From an uncultured Verrucomicrobia subdivision 3 bacterium (lineage in GTDB: Bacteria; Verrucomicrobiota; Verrucomicrobiia; Limisphaerales; UBA8199), in assembly GCA_903913865.1 (NCBI GenBank), contig CAIWMU010000023.1, positions 1 to 64,000 on the forward strand: DNA of 64,000 nt. Direction: 5' to 3'. The notes below the pieces were generated by a model that did no database searches, was not told where the DNA came from, and saw only the letters and a program-made list of their open reading frames with translations. Numbering within the stretch: position 1 is the first letter of the stretch; each line of letters begins with the position of its first letter. A program made the translations under genes and the position numbers. This document shows, piece by piece, positions 36,317 through 45,009 of this stretch.

Positions 36317-37975
36317 ATGTTAAAGAATCCGTCAGAGAAATATCGGGCGTTTCCACCTGTGAGCCTGCCTGACCGGCAGTGGCCGAACCGGGTGCTAACG
36401 AAGGCCCCGGCATGGTGCAGTGTGGATTTGCGGGACGGGAACCAGGCTCTGGCGGTGCCGATGAACGTGGGGCAGAAGCTGGAGTTGTTCCAGACTCTGG
36501 TGCGGACGGGGTTCAAGGAGATTGAGGTGGGGTTCCCCTCGGCCTCGAACACGGAGTTTACTTTCAACAGGCGACTCATCGAGGAGGGGCGTGCCCCGGC
36601 GGACGTGTGGCTGCAGGTGCTGGTGCAGGCCCGGGAGGATTTGATTGAGCGGACGGTGGAATCGCTGGTTGGGGCGAAGCGGGCAATCATCCACATGTAC
36701 AACTCCACATCCCCGGCACAGAGGCGTGTGGTATTCGGGATGACCAAGGACCAGATCGTGAAGGTCGCGGTCAAGGGGGCGAAGATGATCAAGGACCGGC
36801 TGGGACGGCTGGAGGGCACGGAGGTGCGGTTGCAGTATTCGCCGGAGAGTTTTAGCGCTACGGAGGTGGAGTTCGCAAAGGAGATCACCGAGGCGGTGAT
36901 GGAGGTGTGGCAGCCGACTCCCGAACGGAAGATGATCCTGAATCTGCCGGACACCGTGGAGGTGGCGATGCCGAATGTGTATGCCGACCAGGTGGAGTGG
37001 ATGTGCCGGAACGTGAAGAATCGGGAGAGCCTGATCGTGAGCATGCACACGCACAATGACCGATCCACGGGGACAGCGGCGACGGAGCTTGGCCTGCTGG
37101 CCGGGGGCGATCGTGTGGAGGGGACACTCTTCGGGAACGGGGAGCGGACGGGCAATCTGGATCTGGTGACGGTGGCGATGAACCTCTACATGCACGGGAT
37201 CAGCCCGGGGCTGGATTTTTCGGATCTGAACGGGATCCGCGAGGTTTATGAGCGGTGCACCGGAATGACGGTTCCACCGAGGCACCCCTACGCGGGGGAA
37301 CTGGTTTTCACGGCCTTCAGCGGATCGCACCAGGATGCCATCAAGAAGGGACTGGCTGAATGGAGCACAGGGAGCCAGAAATATTGGGATGTGCCCTATT
37401 TGACGATTGATCCGAACGACATCGGGCGGGAATACCACGAGGTGATCCGTGTGAACGGGCAGTCGGGCAAGGGGGGGGTGGCTTTCTTGCTCGAGAGCGA
37501 GTTTGGCATCCTGCTGCCGAAGGAGATGCAGCGGGAGTTCGGCCCGATCGCAAACAATGAGGTGGACCGCCTGGGGCGGGAGGTGAGCGGTGCCGAATTG
37601 AAGGGGATGTTCTGGCGGGAATACATCGAGCGGCCCGGGCTGTGGGCACTCGAGGATTTCCGGACCGAGAGTGGCGGGGGCGCGGTGCGCTGCGAGGCGC
37701 GGTTGCTGCGCAATGGAGATGCTGTGGTGGTGGCCGGGGAGGGGAACGGCCCGCTTGCCGCGCTGGTCCATGGTTTCGGCAAGCTTGGCGTGCCGCGCTT
37801 CGAGATCGCCCACTACAGCCAGCACGCGCTGGGGGAGGGGGAAGAGGCGGCTGCGATCACTTACATTCAGGTGAAGGATGGCGAGGGTCGTGTGCGTTGG
37901 GGCGCGGGCGTGGACACAAACATTGAGATGGCCTCCGTGCGCGCCGTGCTCAGCGCTCTGAACCGGCTGGCGTAA
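36317..37975 (+). CDS. leuA: 2-isopropylmalate synthase
   Basis: The 552-aa enzyme condenses acetyl-CoA with 2-oxoisovalerate in the first committed step of leucine synthesis. It is the long LeuA type. Landmarks are CSVDLRDGNQAL (catalytic Asp/Arg), FKEIEVGFPSASNTEF, LQYSPESFSATEVEFAKE, SMHTHNDRSTGTAATE (HxH metal ligands), VEGTLFGNGERTGNLD and a C-terminal regulatory domain (about 430-552). That C-terminal domain is the usual site of leucine feedback inhibition. Upstream sequence gives a promoter, leader peptide with four Leu codons and terminator, so expression is probably controlled by leucine attenuation as well. No other leu gene follows; the next gene is on the opposite strand. Confidence 0.97.
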   Translation: MLKNPSEKYRAFPPVSLPDRQWPNRVLTKAPAWCSVDLRDGNQALAVPMNVGQKLELFQTLVRTGFKEIEVGFPSASNTEFTFNRRLIEEGRAPADVWLQVLVQAREDLIERTVESLVGAKRAIIHMYNSTSPAQRRVVFGMTKDQIVKVAVKGAKMIKDRLGRLEGTEVRLQYSPESFSATEVEFAKEITEAVMEVWQPTPERKMILNLPDTVEVAMPNVYADQVEWMCRNVKNRESLIVSMHTHNDRSTGTAATELGLLAGGDRVEGTLFGNGERTGNLDLVTVAMNLYMHGISPGLDFSDLNGIREVYERCTGMTVPPRHPYAGELVFTAFSGSHQDAIKKGLAEWSTGSQKYWDVPYLTIDPNDIGREYHEVIRVNGQSGKGGVAFLLESEFGILLPKEMQREFGPIANNEVDRLGREVSGAELKGMFWREYIERPGLWALEDFRTESGGGAVRCEARLLRNGDAVVVAGEGNGPLAALVHGFGKLGVPRFEIAHYSQHALGEGEEAAAITYIQVKDGEGRVRWGAGVDTNIEMASVRAVLSALNRLA

Positions 37976-38024
37976 GCCCGGCGGGGCTGGAATTCCCGTT
38001 CTGCCCGGGCGGTAAAGGGAGGTC

Positions 38025-40187
38025 TCAGGCGCAGAGCTTCTGCAGTTCGCGGTGGTTGATCTTCCCGGTGCCAAGCCGGGGGATTTCGTGCACCACCCGG
38101 AGCTCCCGGGGGACAGCCAGATTGGCGAGACCCTTCTGGCGGATCGCCTCGCGGACCTGTTCGGTGGTCAGCCGGGGTTCGTTGGTGATGGCGATCAGGC
38201 GTTCCCCCCGGTCCTCATCCGGTTTTGCAATCACGGCCACGAGGCATCTCATACCGAATTGGGGGAAGGCCCCGGCCAGGGCATCCTCGACGGCGGTGAG
38301 GCTGACCATCTCGCCACTGACCTTTGCGAACCGTTTCAGTCTCCCGAGGATCTGCAGGTATCCATCCGGATCGATGCGGGCGATGTCACCGGTGTCGTAC
38401 CACCCGTTGAGCGCCTTGAAGGCGGCGTTGGGCCCCGGATTGAGATATCCCCGCATGATGTTCGGTCCCCGCACGAACAGTCTTCCCCCCTCGGGCACCC
38501 CCTCGACGGGCTCGAACCGGTATTCGATGCCGGGCAGGAAGCGACCTGCGGTGCCATGCCGTGGATTGGCCGGGGGATTGACGGTGACGCACGGGCAGCA
38601 TTCCGTGGCACCGTATCCCTCGAGGATGCGGATGCCAAACTTGCGCATCCAGACTTCCGCCGTTGCATCCTGCAATTTTTCAGCGCCGCAGAACAGGTAG
38701 CGGAGGGAGCGGAAATCGTAGGGGTTTGCGGTGCGGGCGTAGCCGTTCAGGAATGTGTTGGTGGCAAAGAACAGGGTGCAATCCATGTTGTAGAAGGCGG
38801 AGGGGATCACCCGGTAATGAAGCGGCGAAGGATAAAGAAAGATGAACGACCCATGGACCATGGGGAGCAATAGAGCCACAGAAAGGCCGAAGCTGTGAAA
38901 GAGAGGCAGGGAGTTGAAGAAACGATCCTCGGGACTGACGTCGATCATTGAGAGCATCTGCCGGACATTCGCCAGGAGGTTCTGGTGGGTGAGTTCGACA
39001 GCTTTGGGTTCCCCCTCTGATCCACTGGTGAAAAGGATTACTGCCGGGGATTGATCCACAGGGGCCTGGTTGCTCATGCCGTGCGCGAAGGTGCGGGGAG
39101 CGATGATCTGCCTGAGCATGGCGCAGAGTTTCGTCAGGGGGGTGATTGCGGGCCGGACATCCTCGAGGTGAATCAACTCGATGCCTGCCGCCACAAACGG
39201 GGATCCGTCAATGCCAGCCTTCGCAAGGAACGTGCGGCTTGTGATGATCTGGCGGATCCCAGCCACCCGGGCGCAGGTGAGCATCGTGGTGCTGCCGGAG
39301 GTGTAGTTGAGAATGGCGGGGACTTTTCCACCCACCCAGAGGCTCAAAAGAGTGACCGGCATGGCGTTCACATTTGGCAGGAGGACGCCGATTCTCGTAT
39401 TTGCGGGTTGCCCGGGGGACTGTGCTGCGGAGAGAAGGCGCTTCCACTGACCTGCCAGGAGATGAGCCCCGACGATCAGCTTGCGGTAGGTGAGTTCCTG
39501 CAGGGTGATGTCCTGAAGGATCACCTTGCGGGGTTGATCCGTGGCGGTGGTCAGGATGGCATCCGTGAGGGTGGCAGGGCCGAATTGCATTTCGGCTTTG
39601 AAGGACTGCTCAATCATGCGGGAGCGGAGCCAGATGGAGATCCGGGTGCGGGCCTGCATGGAACTGAGGTTCTGGCAATCGGGCGGTGTCTGGAGATCGC
39701 TGAAGTGGGTGGAGAGTCGCGGGAACCAGCGTTTGGGGAACTTGTTTTTTGAGAAGGGAAGCCGGTGTGCGCCCCGCAGGCAGGCGGTGATGACTTTGGC
39801 ATGGGTTCGGTGGATGAGGAATCCGGTGCCATCAAACACCTTCATCATCGAGCCGGTGGCGGAGATGCGCCCCTCGGGAAACAGGACCAGGCGCCCGCCC
39901 TTTTGCAGGTATTCGGCCATGCGCTTGACCGCGTAGGGAGAACTGATATCCACAAGGAAGGTGCGGTGGTTGTTCATGATCTTCTGGTGGAACCAGGATT
40001 TCTCCGCTGTGGTGCTGGAGGTCACGAAGCGCCAGTCATCATCCAGACAAACCGCCACCAGCAACCAATCCCACCAGGAGAGATGGTTCGGCAGAAGGAG
40101 GACCGGGCCGGGAGTTTTGAGCACCTGTTCGTTGTAGGCGCGGAAGCCGTAAAGCAGTTCCAGAAGCCATCGAAGAATTTTAGCCAT
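38025..40187 (-). CDS. aas: Aas-like bifunctional 2-acylglycerophosphoethanolamine acyltransferase/acyl-ACP synthetase
   Basis: The 720-aa protein fuses two enzymes. The N-terminal PlsC-type acyltransferase has the catalytic NHLSWWD (H35, D40) and FPEGRIS. From about residue 230 an AMP-forming acyl-activating domain follows: ILFTSGSEGEPKAVELTHQN (P-loop), EGYGATECCP, YDTGDIARID and a terminal GTGKINHREL lysine segment. This is the E. coli Aas layout, which re-acylates 2-acyl-lysophosphatidylethanolamine at the inner membrane. It lies 27 bp after the Lnt-like gene; Lnt produces exactly that lysophospholipid. MarR, Lnt and Aas form one minus-strand operon. Confidence 0.9.
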   Translation of the reverse strand: MAKILRWLLELLYGFRAYNEQVLKTPGPVLLLPNHLSWWDWLLVAVCLDDDWRFVTSSTTAEKSWFHQKIMNNHRTFLVDISSPYAVKRMAEYLQKGGRLVLFPEGRISATGSMMKVFDGTGFLIHRTHAKVITACLRGAHRLPFSKNKFPKRWFPRLSTHFSDLQTPPDCQNLSSMQARTRISIWLRSRMIEQSFKAEMQFGPATLTDAILTTATDQPRKVILQDITLQELTYRKLIVGAHLLAGQWKRLLSAAQSPGQPANTRIGVLLPNVNAMPVTLLSLWVGGKVPAILNYTSGSTTMLTCARVAGIRQIITSRTFLAKAGIDGSPFVAAGIELIHLEDVRPAITPLTKLCAMLRQIIAPRTFAHGMSNQAPVDQSPAVILFTSGSEGEPKAVELTHQNLLANVRQMLSMIDVSPEDRFFNSLPLFHSFGLSVALLLPMVHGSFIFLYPSPLHYRVIPSAFYNMDCTLFFATNTFLNGYARTANPYDFRSLRYLFCGAEKLQDATAEVWMRKFGIRILEGYGATECCPCVTVNPPANPRHGTAGRFLPGIEYRFEPVEGVPEGGRLFVRGPNIMRGYLNPGPNAAFKALNGWYDTGDIARIDPDGYLQILGRLKRFAKVSGEMVSLTAVEDALAGAFPQFGMRCLVAVIAKPDEDRGERLIAITNEPRLTTEQVREAIRQKGLANLAVPRELRVVHEIPRLGTGKINHRELQKLCA

Positions 40188-40214
40188 GGGAAAAAGAGTG
40201 TCAGAGGTTGAACA

Positions 40215-41693
40215 TCAGGGCAGGGGAGATGGGGCGGGGGAATCCTGTGGGGTGGGCGGCTTTCGCGAGCGTCCAAGGAAGCCCTTCAAAATGGCCCATC
40301 CCACAACCACCCCGAGCCACGGGGTGAAGCCCACCAGAAAACGGTCGAGGGGCAGCCGGGCCTTTTGCCCGAGCACCAATTCTCCCAGGAGGATGGAGCC
40401 CTGCCCGGGAAAAGGCGCGGAGCCGATCTGTTTCCCGAGAGAATTGATGTTCTGGGAGATGCCCGAGCTGGCAATTCGAAAGACCGGTATGCCGTATTCC
40501 CGGGCGCGGGCGGGTGCGATTCGTGCGTGGAGTTCGTGCTGGCGCTGGCCCCAATCGGTGACATCCATGGTCGGAACGATCAAGGCCTGCGCTCCCATTT
40601 GCGCCAGCCTGTCCGTCACCCGGGTATAGCTGAGGTCGTAGCAGATGCAGATGCCGATATCCCCCCACGGGGAGGCCCATAGCCGCTGTTCCGTGGCGGG
40701 AAGACCGTCCTTGAAAAACTGGATCGGCACACTCTTGACCTGCCCGAAGATGACATCCCCATCCGGGGAGATGACATAGGCCGTGTTCAGGAAATTGTTC
40801 CCGGGGGCAGGTTGTTTCCCGCCGACGATGAGATGGACACGGTTGGTTCTGCACCACGACTTCAAGGCCGCCGAAGGCTCCTCACCAAGCGTGTATTCCG
40901 GCAGGACGACCAGCTCGGTTTCCGGGTGGTGCCGCATGAGCCCGCCCAGTTGGGCGATCACCTCCCGTTCGGTTGGAAATTCGAGTTGGAGACCCGCCAC
41001 CCGCACCGTCATCCCCTTCGGGACCTCAGGGCCGGCCATCGGAATGAAGCCTGGAAGTCCAAGAAGAACCATGCCGGACATGAGCACCGACGCGCTGATG
41101 CCCTTGCGCGATGTTGGGAGTGCGGCTGCCACTGTGGCGAGGGCGGCGGTTACGAGGCCGATCCCGTAAACCCCGAACCAGCCGACCCATGCCTGTGCGT
41201 CACCGCCTGAGAAGGTGTAACCGGGGGAAAGCCAGGCAAATTTGAGCGGGTAGAGTTCGCTGCGAAAATACTCAAAACCCATCCACAGGAAGGGAACCAG
41301 AAACCAGCCCCTGCTTCCGAATGTCCGCAGGCAGACCTGACTCGCCGCAGCAAACAGGCCGAGCCAGACAGCGAACACGAGCCATAGTGCGGCGGCCCCC
41401 CCGGAGAAGATCGTCCAAAAAAAGGTGAGATGGACGGCACCAATCGCCACCCCGACACAAAGGCCCGGATAAAACGCGCGGCGCCAGGTTTTGCCACGGG
41501 CGAGCTGGATGAGGGCAAAGACATAGACCACCACAAGCGGGGCGCAGGACGGGGCCAGTTGTGCCACGAGAAAGGCCCCCAACGCGATGAGACTCCAGAG
41601 ACATTCCCGCACCGGAAGTGCACCCCTGCCGATGGGTGGCGATGGTATCATGGTATCCTCCCTGGTTGTTGGGGTTGTCATTTCAGTGCTCAC
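40215..41693 (-). CDS. lnt: Apolipoprotein N-acyltransferase-like protein
   Basis: The 492-aa protein has an N-terminal membrane half with about six hydrophobic segments (residues 30-225) and a C-terminal nitrilase domain. The catalytic triad is visible: Glu in LPEYTLG, Lys in GQVKSVPIQFF and Cys in ICICYDLSY. A final membrane helix lies near residue 460 (GFTPWLGVVVGWAILKGFL). This is the Lnt topology; Lnt transfers an acyl chain from phosphatidylethanolamine to the N-terminal cysteine of lipoproteins. Its ATG overlaps the MarR stop by 4 nt, so they are translationally coupled. Sequence around some conserved loops differs from E. coli Lnt, so a related N-acyltransferase is possible. Confidence 0.85.
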   Translation of the reverse strand: MSTEMTTPTTREDTMIPSPPIGRGALPVRECLWSLIALGAFLVAQLAPSCAPLVVVYVFALIQLARGKTWRRAFYPGLCVGVAIGAVHLTFFWTIFSGGAAALWLVFAVWLGLFAAASQVCLRTFGSRGWFLVPFLWMGFEYFRSELYPLKFAWLSPGYTFSGGDAQAWVGWFGVYGIGLVTAALATVAAALPTSRKGISASVLMSGMVLLGLPGFIPMAGPEVPKGMTVRVAGLQLEFPTEREVIAQLGGLMRHHPETELVVLPEYTLGEEPSAALKSWCRTNRVHLIVGGKQPAPGNNFLNTAYVISPDGDVIFGQVKSVPIQFFKDGLPATEQRLWASPWGDIGICICYDLSYTRVTDRLAQMGAQALIVPTMDVTDWGQRQHELHARIAPARAREYGIPVFRIASSGISQNINSLGKQIGSAPFPGQGSILLGELVLGQKARLPLDRFLVGFTPWLGVVVGWAILKGFLGRSRKPPTPQDSPAPSPLP

Positions 41694-42187
41694 TTTCCCT
41701 TCCTTTGGGCGGTCGCGGAAGATTCGGACAGTTCCCGGGCGATGGTCTGGGACTGTTGGATGACCGATTCCAGATCTGAGAGCAGCGCTTGGATCCGGTC
41801 ATCCGTCACCCCCTCCCACAAACGAACTGCACTTTCGTGATACAGAGGGAGAATCTCCTCCATGATCGTGGAGCCTTGTGGTGTCAGGGCGACGTTGTAG
41901 AGCCTGCGGTCCCCCGGCACGGCGGTGCGCTTCACAAGGTTCCTTTTCTCGAGGCGGTCCACGAGGCCGGTGATGTTGGAACGATGCACCACCAACTGGC
42001 GGCTGAGATCGGATTGGGAAAGTCCCTCCGAATTATTGTGAAGGAGGTTCATCACGTTGAACTGGCTCGGGCTGAGATCCCAGCGCTCGAACAGGGCGTG
42101 GCTGGCATTCCAGAGGGTATCGGAACTGCGGAGGAGCTGGAGCATGGCCTCGTAGCGCTGCTGTTGGGACCGAGAGTTCAACGACAT
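41690..42187 (-). CDS. MarR-family transcriptional regulator
   Basis: The 165-aa protein is a winged helix-turn-helix MarR dimer type: LSPSQFNVMNLLHNNSEGLSQSDLSRQLVVHRSNITGLVDRLEKRNLVKR (recognition helix) and the wing with the conserved DRR (VPGDRRLYNVALTPQG). The N- and C-terminal helices fit dimerisation. It overlaps the Lnt gene by 4 nt and heads the operon MarR-Lnt-Aas. A perfect palindrome 20 bp upstream overlaps its promoter, so it probably represses its own operon. The inducing signal may be an envelope lipid or phenolic compound (inference). Confidence 0.92.
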   Translation of the reverse strand: MSLNSRSQQQRYEAMLQLLRSSDTLWNASHALFERWDLSPSQFNVMNLLHNNSEGLSQSDLSRQLVVHRSNITGLVDRLEKRNLVKRTAVPGDRRLYNVALTPQGSTIMEEILPLYHESAVRLWEGVTDDRIQALLSDLESVIQQSQTIARELSESSATAQRKGK

Positions 42188-42193
42188 GAAGAC

Positions 42194-42226
42194 TGTTTAC
42201 CACAAGACTGTTGATGTGTCAACAGT
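42194..42226 (-). promoter_or_regulatory. MarR operon promoter with overlapping palindromic operator
   Basis: ACTGTTGA (42207-42214) and TCAACAGT (42219-42226) are perfect complements around TGTG. Within this, on the minus strand, lies TTGACA (complement of 42217-42222) and, 17 bp on, TAAACA (complement of 42194-42199). The MarR ATG starts 6 nt after the -10, so the message may be leaderless. Binding at the palindrome would cover the -35 box. Confidence 0.65.
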
Positions 42227-42278
42227 TGATGCGCCTCATGCCTTCGGCGCGCGGCATGATGGGTGTCGGGACCGGGAT

Positions 42279-43430
42279 CTACCTGCCAAATTTCTCCCAG
42301 ACCACTTTGCCGAGGTCGATGGAGGGTTGTTCAATGCGGCGGTAGATGAATCTGGAAAAGCCGATTATGACTGGATACCAGGCAAGGCAGATGGCGAGTT
42401 TCAGGATTGGATTAAACGGTTTGTCCGGGGAGAGGTTGCCAATGACCAGTTTTGTGATGTTGATGATCGGCTGATGAAACAGATAAAAGCTGTAGCTGAT
42501 AAGGCCAAGGGAGGTCAGATGCTGCCAGAGGAGATCAAATAACCTGTTTTTCGGGAGGGACCATTTCTCAGAAATGAGGCGGTCGATGGCCATGCCGGTG
42601 AGCAAAGCCCAGGCCAGGAATCCGAACGGTTCCGTCGGCTTGAACAGGGCGACTGTAAGAGTCACCACAGCAACCAGATCAAACCGTAACCTGGAAAGCC
42701 AGCTGGTCCGCCCCTCAAGGAAGCATTGGGCAAGATAGGCGCCGATCGACCAACTCAGCCAATAGCCGAAGGGGGAGTGCTTGATGATGAAGGGGATCGA
42801 TTCGTTGTAAAATGTGACGCTGATGGACTCCGCGATTCGAATGAGCACCTCCAGTGTTCCCGTGAAGATCAGGGCAGTCTTCCAACCCTTTTTGCCAACG
42901 ATATACAAAAGGAGCGGATAAATGGCGTAGAGCTGAATCTCAACAGCGACACTCCATAACGAGCCGTTGATGCCGAAGAAGGTTTCCGGGTCCAGGTTAT
43001 GGACCGCGAGCAAATGTGATCCCAGCTGCACGAGCCGTTCAGGAGAGCCTATCGAAAAAGAGCCCCACGGCCAGATGAAGAAGAACGCGAACGTGGCCAG
43101 CAAATAGGGAGGATAAATACGAAAAAAACGCCGGTTGCAAAAAACCAACCATCCCTTCTCCCGGCATTTTTGATGGCTCAGATGAATGCAAAATCCGCTC
43201 ACCACAAAAAAGACCGCCACGCCCGCCCACCCAAAGGTGAGCGGGGAGAGGATGAGGAAGGACCGGGAAGCTGAAAAATCCCGAACGAGGCCATTCCACT
43301 TCAGCTGATCCGCGCCGAAACCTATGCCGAGCGAATGGTAAAGAAAGACGGCGAGAATCGCCGTGCCGCGGATTCCATCAAGAAATGGGAGATGGTTTTT
43401 TTGCTGTTCAACTTTAGCCGGGGCTGCCAT
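42279..43430 (-). CDS. Membrane acyltransferase of the acyltransferase 3 (OafA-like) family
   Basis: The 383-aa protein has about ten hydrophobic segments and the hallmark opening LPFLDGIRGTAILAVFLYHS (catalytic His in the first helix) and WAGVAVFFVVSGFCIHLS. An RIYPPYLL loop follows. Family members O-acetylate surface polysaccharides or other exported sugars. It starts only 10 nt after the stop of rhaB on the same strand, so it may be the last gene of the rhamnose operon. If so it could modify a rhamnose-containing glycan, but read-through may also be incidental. Confidence 0.88.
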   Translation of the reverse strand: MAAPAKVEQQKNHLPFLDGIRGTAILAVFLYHSLGIGFGADQLKWNGLVRDFSASRSFLILSPLTFGWAGVAVFFVVSGFCIHLSHQKCREKGWLVFCNRRFFRIYPPYLLATFAFFFIWPWGSFSIGSPERLVQLGSHLLAVHNLDPETFFGINGSLWSVAVEIQLYAIYPLLLYIVGKKGWKTALIFTGTLEVLIRIAESISVTFYNESIPFIIKHSPFGYWLSWSIGAYLAQCFLEGRTSWLSRLRFDLVAVVTLTVALFKPTEPFGFLAWALLTGMAIDRLISEKWSLPKNRLFDLLWQHLTSLGLISYSFYLFHQPIINITKLVIGNLSPDKPFNPILKLAICLAWYPVIIGFSRFIYRRIEQPSIDLGKVVWEKFGR

Positions 43431-43440
43431 ACAAAGGCGT

Positions 43441-44931
43441 CTAGCTCCCCTGACTCAGGGAACAGAAACGTTCGTAGGCCGCATCCCAAGCCTTGCCGGA
43501 CTTTGGCTCGAACGTCTCAACCTGCGTTGAGGCCCGGACCACTTCCCTCATCTGTGCCAGGGTGGATATTTCACCACTGGAGCGGACTTGGACAAGGAGG
43601 TTGCCCAGGGCGGTGGCTTCGACGGGACCTGCCATCACGGGGCGCTGGCAGGCATCTGCGGTGAACTGGTTCAGGAGCCTGTTTTGGGAGCCACCTCCGA
43701 CGATATGGATCACATCAATGCGGCTGCCTCCGAGTTCCTCAAGCCAGCCGAGCACCTGACGGTATTTCAGCGCCAGGCTCTCATAGGCGGTGCGGGCAAG
43801 GGCCCCATCAGACTCCGGCACCGGTTGATTGGTTTCCCGGCAGAAGTTCTGGATCTCCGTGGGCATGTCAACGGGACTGAGAAAACGGGGATCGTTCGGG
43901 CTGACGATCGAGCGGAGTGCGGGTGCCTTTTGTGCGAGCCTAGCGAGGGCACCGTAATCGATCTTCCGGCCTGCCGCCTCGAACGATTTCCGGCACTGCT
44001 GCACGAGCCACAGTCCCATGATGTTCTTCAGGAGGCGATAGGTTCCATCGATGCCGCCCTCGTTCGTGATGTTCAGTTCGCTGGTCCGCTTCGAGAGGAC
44101 GGCCTTTGAGACTTCAATCCCCATCAGGGACCATGTTCCCGAGCTGAGATAAGCCCAATTGGTTTTTCCGGTGTGGGCCGTGGGGACGGCCGCAACGGCT
44201 GAAGCGGTGTCGTGGGTCGGCGGGGCGACGACGTTGATTTTGCCCAGACCCGTTTGGGTTGCCACAGAGTCCCGGAGTTGGCCGAGGGTTGTGCCCGGGG
44301 GAACGATTTTTGGAAAGATGCCGGTCGGGAGGCCAAGTTTACGCAGCATGGGTGCGGCCCAGTTTCGCCGGGTCGCGTTCATGCACTGGGTGGTCGTGCC
44401 ATTGGTAAACTCGACCACTTTGCTGCCGCAGAGGCACCAGTGGAGAAAATCGGGCATCAGCAGAAGGCAATCGGCTTGGGCGAGCAAATTCGGCGAGCGG
44501 TTGTTGAGTGCCAGCAACTGGTACAGGGTGTTCAATTGCATGAACTGAAGACCTGTCTGGGCGAAAATCTCGGAGCGGGGGACCTTGCGGAAGGCCTTTT
44601 CCATCCACCCGTTCGTGCGAGCATCCCGGTAGTGATAGGGCTGCCCCAGCAGTTCACCCTTCCGGTCCAGAAGCACATAATCGACACCCCAGGTGTCCGC
44701 GCCCACTGAGACGATGCTGTTTCCATATTTTCTGGCCGCCAGGCCCAAGCCGTGCTGGATCTCCGCCCAGAGGCGGAGGACATCCCAGCGCATGCTGTCG
44801 GCCAGTTGAACCGGCCCGTTGGCAAACCGGTGGATCTCCTCAAGGCCCAGCGTGTTCCCATCCCAAATGCCAGCCATCACCCGGCCGCTTTCGGCACCCA
44901 GATCAATGGCGAGATAAACCTTCTTTGTCAT
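43441..44931 (-). CDS. rhaB: Rhamnulokinase
   Basis: The 496-aa product is a FGGY-family sugar kinase that phosphorylates L-rhamnulose. Landmarks are YLAIDLGAESGRVM (ATP loop), SVGADTWGVDYVLLDRKGELLGQPYHYRDART, THDTASAVAAVPT and IHIVGGGSQNRLLNQFTADA. The D(T)WGVD segment and the 'YHYRDART' tail are typical of RhaB. The start at 44931 (MTKKVYLAIDLG) was used; an upstream in-frame start only adds Pro/Arg residues. A strong hairpin lies between rhaT and rhaB. Its context next to rhaA and rhaT fixes the substrate. Confidence 0.95.
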   Translation of the reverse strand: MTKKVYLAIDLGAESGRVMAGIWDGNTLGLEEIHRFANGPVQLADSMRWDVLRLWAEIQHGLGLAARKYGNSIVSVGADTWGVDYVLLDRKGELLGQPYHYRDARTNGWMEKAFRKVPRSEIFAQTGLQFMQLNTLYQLLALNNRSPNLLAQADCLLLMPDFLHWCLCGSKVVEFTNGTTTQCMNATRRNWAAPMLRKLGLPTGIFPKIVPPGTTLGQLRDSVATQTGLGKINVVAPPTHDTASAVAAVPTAHTGKTNWAYLSSGTWSLMGIEVSKAVLSKRTSELNITNEGGIDGTYRLLKNIMGLWLVQQCRKSFEAAGRKIDYGALARLAQKAPALRSIVSPNDPRFLSPVDMPTEIQNFCRETNQPVPESDGALARTAYESLALKYRQVLGWLEELGGSRIDVIHIVGGGSQNRLLNQFTADACQRPVMAGPVEATALGNLLVQVRSSGEISTLAQMREVVRASTQVETFEPKSGKAWDAAYERFCSLSQGS

Positions 44932-44953
44932 AGCGTCCGCGTGGTTTTCAACT

Positions 44954-44975
44954 GCCCGCCGCCGGGGCGGCGGGC
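44954..44975 (-). promoter_or_regulatory. Intercistronic hairpin between rhaT and rhaB
   Basis: GCCCGCCGCC and GGCGGCGGGC form a stem of at least 9 bp with a 4-base effective loop. There is no T-tract on the minus strand, so it is not a typical terminator. It is more likely an mRNA stability or processing element that sets the relative amounts of RhaT and RhaB (inference). Confidence 0.5.
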
Positions 44976-45009
44976 TCTTCACAGCGTAGATTGTGTGTGA
45001 GGTTACTTC

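Noticed and set aside
36395-38074. Long minus-strand frame (559 codons) opposite leuA
   Set aside because: leuA is certain on the other strand; this frame is rich in His/Arg/Pro and has no motif.
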